Shown piece by piece: positions 12,685-64,000 of a stretch of DNA of 64,000 nt. The stretch covers positions 31,924,376 through 31,988,375 of the forward strand of contig NC_085872.1 of assembly GCF_034702125.1 (NCBI RefSeq), read 5' to 3'. A model generated the notes under the pieces. The model saw nothing but the letters and a program-made list of their open reading frames with translations, was not told the DNA's origin and did no database searches. A program made the position numbers and the translations under genes. The stretch is from Engraulis encrasicolus (lineage: Eukaryota; Chordata; Actinopteri; Clupeiformes; Engraulidae). Position 1 is the first letter of the stretch. Every line of letters begins with the position of its first letter.

Positions 12685-12881
12685 AGGTAGTGTGTCTCAG
12701 AACCTGTAACATGGTACATACAATATGTGCATTAATACACATGCTCAGACATAAATACAATGTAAGCTACATTCATAGTGCATAATAATTATTCTTGATT
12801 GTACTGATGTTTATGGCCCAGTGGACTACATTTTTTTAATGTAAGTGAATTCACTTATAAATACACTCTTCACTGCTATAG
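12685..12881 (+). other. Probable start of the paralog B 3' UTR
   Basis: AT-rich sequence after the stop. No clear AATAAA was found before the transposon-like element that begins at 12882, so the transcript end is not placed. Confidence 0.35.
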
Positions 12882-13838
12882 TAGGGTGAACTAAGGTAAT
12901 TTGGGACATCAGCCAAAGTGGGACAAGTAAGGTTTTGGGTTGTTTTCTTTCTAAATATTAGCAGCCAATCACAAAATGGGATGTAATATTGTTACTGCAA
13001 CTGTCATGTATAAGGAACAATAATTTTATTTGGTGTTAAGTATCATAAAAGAAATGAGCAAAGGTTTGAAGTGACAGTGGATCCAACACTTGTCAGTTTA
13101 GCTAGCTGACATGTCGATTATGCTATCAGATCATAAGGATATTATGGCTGAATTAGTGATTATATGGTACAAAATATGATTGAAATATATGTTGTTTTAC
13201 TAAAGGTTTAACTCAATATCAAAACATTTACACATTTGTCTTTACTTTATTAAGGAGACATACTTTTAGTAAGTATAGTAGAGTGAGCTAATTTGGGACA
13301 ATATTTTAAGCTAAAATGGGACAGTTTTCTCATAGCAACAGAATGGGCTTCTGTTAGCTGTTAGCATAACATATTAGCACGCCATAGGCCTGTATTGTAA
13401 TATGCATCCCACATACTAATGGCCATGGCCACAGTCACACATGCCATACTCCTTCAATATTCTCTTGAAATGGAAATGTTTCAGGGATGTTATATCATTT
13501 TTTAAATAGTTAAGATCCTAGTCTACTGTTAACAAGAGAAAAACGATATTATTCTTCAGTTTGTGCAAAAATAATGATAATCAAACAGACTGTCCCATTT
13601 TACATTAAAGGGTGTCCCAAATTGCCATAGCATTTTCTCACAACGAAGTTGGTGTCTCACTGTCTTTAAATGTTAATATATTATAAAATATCATACTTCA
13701 AAAACTAATTCCTACATGGAAATGTACCCAAGACCCATATGAAGACATACAATTACTAAATGTTGGTGTATTTTAAACTTAAAGTGGGTTTTTTTTGCGA
13801 TCTACCAAAAGTGTCCCAATTTACCATAGTTCACCCTA
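12882..13838. mobile_element. DNA transposon remnant with terminal inverted repeats
   Basis: The ends are near-perfect inverted repeats of about 27 bases: TAGGGTGAACTAAGGTAATT at the left and the complement of TAGGGTGAACTATGGTAAAT at the right. Subterminal TTTGGGACA motifs recur inside on both strands (for example about 13290 and 13605). No transposase frame was found. It lies 200 bases after the stop of paralog B. Confidence 0.75.
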
Positions 13839-15044
13839 GCTATTTTGTTTCATGTTGATTAAGCATTGTTGGATTTTTTTCTTATTTGTCAAATAACTTC
13901 TCATTAAATATAATGCATGCATCTACTTGTTTTATATTGTTGAAAGTGATGTTAATTGTAGATGAAAATTGTATACACGTCTTACTGTTTTCCCCACAAA
14001 TAATAGTCACTCATTAAAGAGAAAAATCTGTCAATTTTATGGTTGGTCATCATTGTCTCTATGTACCATCAACTTCTCACTGTTGTAACTGGTGACAAAT
14101 GGTCAATGTTTTCTGTAATTGTGAACTTAATTTCCTGAACAAACAAGACTAGCTCCAATTAAGTCTCACAAGAAAATATCATAGTTACGACTTATATCTG
14201 AGTTACAACTGTATTTCTACAAACATTTTTAGAACTATAGTTCTTTTATAAAATGTAAGGGGCAGAAGACCTTTCTCTTCGTTTGTGCCTTTCGTTTACA
14301 TACAAATGGAGGTTTTTCCTCTGAAAACCTGTCTAAATAAAAACTCAACTGGCAAAAGTGGAGATTGTTTTGGAACTCCCTTTAGCATTTGTACAAAAAC
14401 AGAGAAAACCGTCGGCAGAATATTTATGCGGATTTGCTGATGGTGTGAACGAAAATATTTTGCTTAACGTAGGGAAGAAAAATGATTGTTTATCAAAATA
14501 ACTGGGTATGTATAAATGGTGCCTGAGATATATCAAAATACTGTTTAACTTCTCCAGTTACAGTTTTAACCTTAAATTAACATCAAACTTAAATTAACAT
14601 TTTTTTTTAATCCTGGTATTTGTTTGGCAGTATTGTATATTCAACTAAATAAATGTCAATGTCTTTGAAATAACTGTAAGCAGATAAATTCATCATAGTA
14701 CAATCACCTGCATCATACCAATTGATTCATTCCTTAAATGTAAGACTATAACATTCGCAGGCTATTACATATCATATGAATATCACATTTCTGATTAATC
14801 ATTCACAATGACATTAGACTTAACCTCTGAAAAGGATAATGCCAAGTCCTATGTATGACATGAGTATTCTACTCATAGAGTGCCCCCCTCTGGTCAGACA
14901 TGGCATTTGGAGAAGAGAGCCTCACTCAGTGTACTGTACCATGAATGTACTCTGCATACGTCCATGAAAAATGTCCATGGAGATCCATTATCAGGATTTT
15001 AAAACTACAAGTGCCATATAAATGTAAAACATTGAAATGACACA
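13839..15044. other. Intergenic between paralog B and the fat1 3' end
   Basis: AT-rich. Nothing recognisable was seen beyond scattered AATAAA-type signals. Confidence 0.5.
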
Positions 15045-16145
15045 CTTTGTATTTTTTTGAATAATTTATTGCCAATATGAAAGCGTGAGCTAGTGGCAGT
15101 ATTTAATAAAAACCGTAACAAGACCATAGAGTCGCTCAAACACCCACACACACATACACACAATCACACACACACACAGACATGTGAAAAACAGACAACT
15201 GTTCATTAATCTCCTCCAACTATAAATATATTGGGTCCCGTTTTCGTGGTGGAAAAGTAAAAGAGGTTTCAAAGGCGCAATTTACAAACAAAAATGAACA
15301 GTTAATAAAAAAAAGAACACAAGAATATGCAGTCGTTCACCACCGACCCCTTTTTAACTTTACTTTTGAAATGCACAGAAAAACGACACTTGAACATGAT
15401 ATTGTATGTTTCTATCTCTCTCTGTCTTTAAACTGTTTTGTTTGTGAAATGAAGATACAGTAAGGCTGATAATGACAACATTTAGAGCTTTTCTTCTCTG
15501 TTTTGGAAATAAAAAGCATAAAATATCTACAAAACCTAGTAAAACCTTGAAATCAAAACTGTACATTTAAATTTACATAAAAAATAAATGAGGATCCAAA
15601 AAAATCTGCTTGCATGGTTATACCTATACAAATACAGATATCATCTTTTTGAATATCTCATAATTGTCATAGTGTTGCATGTCTTTATCATTCGGTCTTC
15701 CTCAGTTGTTCGCCACAACAGGAGTTCCTCTTTCGTACGATCTGTTACTTAAAGCAAAAGGCTCAGTCCACTGAAATGAGATTTCAGCAGGCTGGAAAGT
15801 TCTCAATAGACAGCCATCAGAGATCAACGCAACTATGTTTCCTTGCTACTGGAAAAAAGATCCTAGCCACAATGCTAAACGTGTCTCTACACCCACCTCA
15901 GATGTTGTAAGATCTGATGTGTGTATTTTTGTTTGTTTGTGTGCGTGTGTACACTGTGGTGCCGTGTAGAGAGTGTGCTCATTGAAGGTGGGTGGATCGC
16001 TGCATTTATACCTTTTTTTCATGACACGTTTCATGTTAAGGGTTGAGGCACTTCTTTTTTTGGATGTGTGTGTATGTTACTGTTGTTGTTGTTGTGGTGG
16101 TGGTGGTGGTGTTGTTGGTTGCTGTAGTGTATTTGGGATCCAGTG
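15045..16145 (-). terminator. fat1: fat1 3' UTR with polyadenylation signal
   Basis: About 1.1 kb follow the stop. On the minus strand AATAAA occurs at 15065-15070, so cleavage near 15040-15050 is inferred. Short GTT/GGT repeats lie at 16078-16122. Other AATAAA-like sequence could give shorter forms. Confidence 0.55.
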
Positions 16146-57903
<41,758 letters not shown>

Positions 57904-58061
57904 CTGTGTAAGGGAAAAAGGTGTCCCCATTAGATATATTCTATAGGTAAAAAGCAACAAAGACAAACAGACGGTAAAAACAAGTCAAAAAAAAAAAAAA
58001 AACCAAGTATGAAAGCAATACACAGGGCAATAAAGAGGGCAAGAGAGAAAGAATGAAGGCA

Positions 58062-58068
58062 AGAGAAA

Positions 58069-58152
<84 letters not shown>
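58062..58152. repeat. (GAAA)n microsatellite
   Basis: About 22 tetranucleotide units. Confidence 0.97.
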
Positions 58153-58153
<1 letters not shown>

Positions 58154-58686
58154 TAATTCTTCCAGGTTCAAAGTAGGCATAAATGCAATCCAGAAATGTC
58201 ACCAACTTGTTTAATTAAACCTGGCACGCCAAACAATGCATAGTCTGTGGGGACGCGGGTGGTAATGGCTCACATCTGGGCAAAAAGCTGCATCCAGTGA
58301 GTGTTGTAAGACTAAAGGCCTAAGACTGAAGACACTTGTTTATTTCATGGGCCAAGACTTAATCAGCGACATGAGGTAGCTCATGCATAGTTCTTTCCAA
58401 CAACCTCCCTTTGCTTTATTGTACTGTAGCTGTTTTAAAAGGGATTTTGTCTTTTGATGCCAAAACTGAACCAGTTCCCTCTGCATTTATATGTCAAGTT
58501 AAGATCTAGGACTGAAAGCCTACGTGAACAACACATGCACAACAGAACAAGCCATGACTAAGCTTGTCTTACTTTGAGATGAATCATCACTCTCTTCTCT
58601 CAGCTTGTGGCTCTATGATCTGGCATTTAATATGGCTCATTACGAAATGAATGCCACACTTTTCTTTCCCCGTCATCACAAGAGTG

Positions 58687-58835
<149 letters not shown>

Positions 58836-59895
58836 ACAAAGACAAAAGAGAGGCCTAAGAAAAGTCATATGATACAGTTCATCACCAAAGCTACTCCAGG
58901 CAGTCCAGTAATGTCTTCATTAGCTCAAAGTGTTGCAGATCACTGCTGTTGCCCAGCTTAGACTTCATTCATTTCACCTACAGCCTAGGATAGTTGCAGC
59001 ACATTTAATCCAGCAAACGGCAACGCACAGCAGAGGTGCCTGCTGTAGCTTTCATGACAACCCAAACCATGAGCTTTTGGCGTCGTATTTAATAAACTGC
59101 AAATATCGAGGAAGCAATGTCTTTTTTTCAATGACTGAAAATGAGGAACAAGCCAGCAGAGATGCGAACAGCTTCACTTTTAAAGCACAGATCGTAAGTC
59201 TGAAAGAAAATAAAACCCAAATACCAGAAAGCCATTTCCAAGCCATCTGCTTGGGTCTTTGGCCTGCACGCTCCAGACAGCCAGTCAAATACCATTGTGT
59301 GGCGACTGCGATTAAGCCCATAATGTGCCTTTTTTGCCTTCTTTTCGAAGCTGTCCAAAACTACCCAAACTATTCGCCTGAATAGAATTAATTAAAAGGT
59401 AGGACTCAAGACTCCTCTGGCAGAAGCATGTCTCTCTCTCTGTGTATCTCTGTCTCTCTCTCTCTCTCTCTGTTCTCTCCTCTCTCCCCCTTTCCAAATC
59501 TATTTCCCCCTCTTTGTATCTATCTTCGTCACTCCCAAGGGAGTGGTTGGAAGTTCAAACTGTTCTCCCTTTCATTCCGACTGCGCATGTGTACAGTATC
59601 TGGACAGTTTATGATGCAGGGAAGCTGTAGGCACAGGGAAGGGTAGGGAGGGGAGGTGGGGTGGGTGGGGTGGTGGTGGAGGACTTGTCTACTGTTTTCT
59701 TGTTAGATGAATGCAGACAGTAAGGGACCTGAAGCTGGGGTTGCAGTTATGTAAACAGAGACTTCTGAGCAGTAATTACGTTAGGCACAAGGCAAGATGG
59801 AACATCAATAATGAAAACAAATCTTGCAAACGGCAGAATACACCAATTAGTCAGACACAGGGAACGGTGTGTTTGGAAGGGTGGGGGTCAAAAGT

Positions 59896-60061
<166 letters not shown>

Positions 60062-60157
60062 TGTAGTCAGTGCAGTATGAGTGACTAAGTCGTGGGTGTG
60101 ATGGAGTGACCATCACTAGGGTTGTGGGTGTGTTCTGACTAACATGCCAACGAGCCT

Positions 60158-60300
60158 GGCTCTTTGGTGTAGCGGTCAGAGCCCCGGTTTACTACCCCAG
60201 AAGGTCTGGGTTCGAGTCCCAGCTGTGCAACTCTACTCCCCTTCGCTACAGTGGGGTACACCTCCGTTATTTGTAACAACTCTGCTATGTCTCGCTGAAA
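60158..60300 (+). mobile_element. tRNA-derived SINE
   Basis: A tRNA-like head with GGTGTAGCGGTCAGAGC (A-box region) and a perfect B box, GGTTCGAGTCC (60209-60219), with a good T-arm (CTGGG/CCCAG). The acceptor ends do not pair, so it is a SINE head rather than a tRNA gene. The 3' boundary is uncertain. Confidence 0.7.
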
Positions 60301-60768
60301 CACTGACAGCAATGGAGCCTGAGATGGTTCAGACTTCATACAAGTTGCAGCAATATTGTGCATGTGCACACTCTACTGAAGCTAAAAGAACCCCTCCATG
60401 TCAGACGTTCCCAAAAGCTATGATAAGCATAGAGAAGAGAAGATAGCTATGCTTAGAAACAATGATTCTATGCAGTGAGTTCAGTTGTCATTTAGCATCC
60501 CGCTCTTGGCTAATGTGCCGGTGTTTAACTTGGATGCTGCTCTTCTGAATGAAATCACATTGCACTGGCTTGCACTACATGCTTTGACATGCCTCCATGG
60601 GGTTTTACCACCTCCTAAGCGCCCCGCTCTCTCACACACATACACACAACTCTTTTCCTTCCTCCAACATTTAGGAGCAACAAAGTCAAGCAATTTTAAA
60701 GAGGATGTCAGGAGGATGGTAGCTAAAAATGTCTAAAATCTGTCAGTATCACCACCACAGGTACTACG

Positions 60769-61052
60769 CAGGGCCGTATTAAGATCTGGGTCTGGGGCCC
60801 CTAGGCTACAGGTAGCTGTGGGGCCCCTGGAAGGCAAATTCCGTGACAAATTCACATACACAGTGTCATAATTACGAGCTAGGAATTCTGGATAACATGT
60901 CTACCAACTGCACTAAACATGACACATGATTTGTTTCTCATTGCATCCTTTCACAATCCTGCATTTTTTCACTTTTGTCAAAACAGGGGCCCCCAGGCAG
61001 GTGGGGCCCCTAGGCTGTAGCCGTATCTAGCCTGTGCATTAATCCAGCCCTG
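60769..61052. mobile_element. hAT-type non-autonomous element (284 bp)
   Basis: Starts CAGGGCCGTATTAA and ends TTAATCCAGCCCTG, imperfect inverted repeats. GTACTACG and GTACCACG flank it (7 of 8 matching). Interior inverted GGGGCCCCTAGGCT motifs near both ends. Confidence 0.8.
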
Positions 61053-61435
61053 GTACCACGCACACACCTACATCAAGCTGCAAACATCCTGCTAAAACAC
61101 TCGTACACCTCCCCCATATCTCTGTCCTGGGTCTCATTCACTCCCTCACACTTCTCAGCCCCTCCCCCACCTTGTCAAATGGCATCTGGTGGAAACAAGT
61201 CTGGCAAATCCACCCACCCTCATGGCTCCCACAATATCCCTATCACCCACCCCCGGCCCCTACCACACTCACTACACACCTTTAAGTGGAATGTTCCAAG
61301 AATGGAAAGGCTGGATAGAGCTGCAAGGAGGTGGTGACTGGGAGAACGGAGAGAATGTGGGTTCAAAAAAAAAAAAATCTTCCTGCCGGACCTTCAACGG
61401 TTACTGCACTGACCAGCAGTTGGGTTCTTAAGTAG

Positions 61436-61768
<333 letters not shown>

Positions 61769-62065
61769 TTACAGTTCTATCTCGTTCAATATTTTTAACC
61801 AGACCATTGAGCACCATGTACTTAATTATCTGGAAAGAAAAAAACTGATATACACTTCATCTAAGAAATACTTAGTGTGCTTAAAGACCTTCACACTAGG
61901 TTGCTCTTTTATGAACCACAAGTGTATGAAGGCATACAAGCTAACTGATTGCACTAGAGGTGACTTGGGTGTGCAAGCTGTAAGAGTGTGTTTAAATAAG
62001 TGATTTGCTGGCAGAAAGGAAAAAAGAGGGGGAGGCAAGAAAGAGAAGAAAGAAAAGTTCTGTGG

Positions 62066-62185
<120 letters not shown>

Positions 62186-62298
62186 TGGTGGTGGGGGGGT
62201 GGCAGGGGTTGTGGCATTGAGGGACCAATCAAGGCATATCTCTTATGATATTATTTCAACATAGCCTATACAATTATGTATACAGTCTTCAGGAGCCA

Positions 62299-63228
62299 GT
62301 TGCACCAAATGGTCTTTGCTAAGCCTGGTCGTAACTGCTGAAATGTTTTTTTTAATTATTAAGACCAATATTTAGCATAGACGTTTGGTCTCTTTCAACA
62401 GCACTTACAACTGGTCTTAACTGTGCCCGGTTAAACAGTAGTGATGCGCGACCATGTGAGAATTGAATTTCAGAATGAAAGAACGACTGCTGCTATGATA
62501 CACCTGTCACTCACTCAGCACTTTGGTTGCACTGCTTGACTCACATGGGTTGTAACGGTAACATGACTGACCTACATCTTACATTATTGGGGAAAAAGAA
62601 GATAGTAGCTGGATACCATACGCTTTTCTTTTCCAGGAAAAACACAGGAAATAGCCATTTACGTTATGACGAGAAACAGCTGCTTTATCTAATATGCACT
62701 AAAACTATTTCTGATTCAAAATGATGCGTTGCGGAAATATTGAGCCTTCACTTTCTTGGTAGGGACAATTAATTGCTGACACCCCGTCTGTGGCATGTGG
62801 CCAATTACATGTGTTGTACAGCCTAAATGTCTGTTAATTACTGCAATAATAACTATGGACATTATCTGAAAATGAGTTTTAGCATTGTATTTGTTTTCAA
62901 CACTTATCTACGTATCGCTGCTGTCAATGCCAGACAGTGTCTCAAATAAATGTTGAGCGTGTTGTGCTGCCCCATCTCTCTCTCTCTCCTAAATGCTTTC
63001 GTACAGTCTGTATACGAGACATTTTTGAGGGGGCTTTTCTCAATAAAACTACAGGAATTTGGCTAGATCCCTAAATCATTAACCCTGATCTCCGACTAGG
63101 CTTAAATCTTACACCCGGTCTTAGCAAGAGGACTAAGTCTCGCTGGTGTCACAGGCATAACAATCTAGTTTGACTTTGAACGGTGAGTTACCACCAACTT
63201 ATTTTAAGACTGACTTATTGGTGCAACC
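62299..63228. mobile_element. Possible inverted-repeat element
   Basis: GTTGCACCAA near 62299 is mirrored by TTGGTGCAAC near 63217. The interiors next to both carry similar GGTCTTA-type words on opposite strands. The short arms make this tentative. Confidence 0.35.
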
Positions 63229-63821
63229 ATATCCATATCCCTGTGTCTGTTCAAAACCTACACATCCAATACTTTCAGAAACTTAAAAAAGCTAACACAT
63301 TGCTGCCATGCAGCCAGTAGCTCCCAGAGCACTGTTGCCATGGCGAGGATACAGACATTCTGTCCAGTGGGTCTGGCCCCATTGGGGAACCAGGTCGTCA
63401 GTCACCCTCAAACCCCCTTATTGCCAACTCCCAGCCTCCTCAATACTGCCTCCAGCACCATCTACTGCGCACAGCTGACAACACACATTTCTCCCTCTGG
63501 GTCTTTGCACAGCCCCTTACCGTCACATAATTACAGAGCCCAACCCCATGCAAATGAGGAGGAAAAGCCCACGAGCGACTGACACATAAACATTAATTGA
63601 CATCCAATGGGGGTGCAAATTGAACTATCTACAATGATAATTAAAGGTGCTCCAATCTGTTGTGTTGGTTGCGGCGCAATTAAAAGTTCTTCCATATTTT
63701 TAGATTTGACAAGGGAAATGAACATGTATATGGGCTGAGGGAAAGATGGAAGAAAAAAGGATGTAGAAGAAGAGTAGAAAGACAGATTTAAGGAAAGTAA
63801 AGCAAATAGTGGGGGTAAGAT

Positions 63822-63827
<6 letters not shown>

Positions 63828-63901
<74 letters not shown>

Positions 63902-63912
63902 CGACAGACAGA
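63828..63912. repeat. (GA)n followed by (GACA)n
   Basis: About 24 GA units then eight or so GACA/GACC units. Confidence 0.96.
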
Positions 63913-64000
63913 GAGATGGTGAGATCAATTAAAATCCACAAGTTTAGACATTGGCGAAGCCCTTGCTGGCACTTCCTGCCCCGGCGTGCCTAATCCTGGG

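Noticed and set aside
60158..60229. Possible tRNA gene
   Set aside because: The B box and T arm are good but the acceptor stem does not pair; it fits a SINE head.

Overview
The window is nuclear DNA of a ray-finned fish (teleost). The signs are spliced genes with consensus vertebrate splice sites, several tRNA-derived SINEs and short inverted-repeat DNA transposons of types common in teleosts, and a very heavy load of long (CA)n/(GT)n and (GA)n/(CT)n microsatellites. The species cannot be fixed from the sequence.

Layout. Positions 1-3370 are intergenic and rich in CA repeats. Positions 3370-4230 hold an inverted-repeat element and a block of degenerate tandem repeats. Two related plus-strand genes follow (coding 5981-7375 and 11296-12684). 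Each encodes a secreted protein of about 460 residues of a family I do not recognise. In both, the whole protein lies in one exon, with a splice acceptor 7-8 bases before the ATG. They are tandem paralogs.

From about 15045 to beyond the right edge, the minus strand carries most of the giant atypical cadherin gene fat1. I placed 24 coding exons between 57903 and 16146. Their phases are consistent throughout, and they encode the last 3,418 residues: about 24 cadherin repeats (one exon of 4,071 bp holds over half of them), one EGF, a laminin-G domain, four EGFs, a transmembrane segment and a cytoplasmic tail with an Ena/VASP-type proline motif, ending in the PDZ ligand HTEV. FAT1 rather than FAT2, FAT3 or FAT4 is indicated by the 1+LamG+4 EGF layout and by the tail. 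The N-terminal part, roughly the first 1,100-1,200 residues, and the fat1 promoter lie to the right of the window.

The introns, including 57904-64000 and 48329-55817, hold microsatellites, non-autonomous hAT elements with 8-bp target-site duplications, a Tc1-like element, a large palindrome, SINEs and a three-level nest of elements. Some repeats sit close enough to splice sites to matter: a (CT)n tract forms the polypyrimidine tract of the first LamG exon, and a SINE begins about 10 bases inside the donor of the last cadherin exon. fat1 acts at cell contacts and on actin. Nothing in the sequence links it functionally to the two secreted-protein genes downstream.
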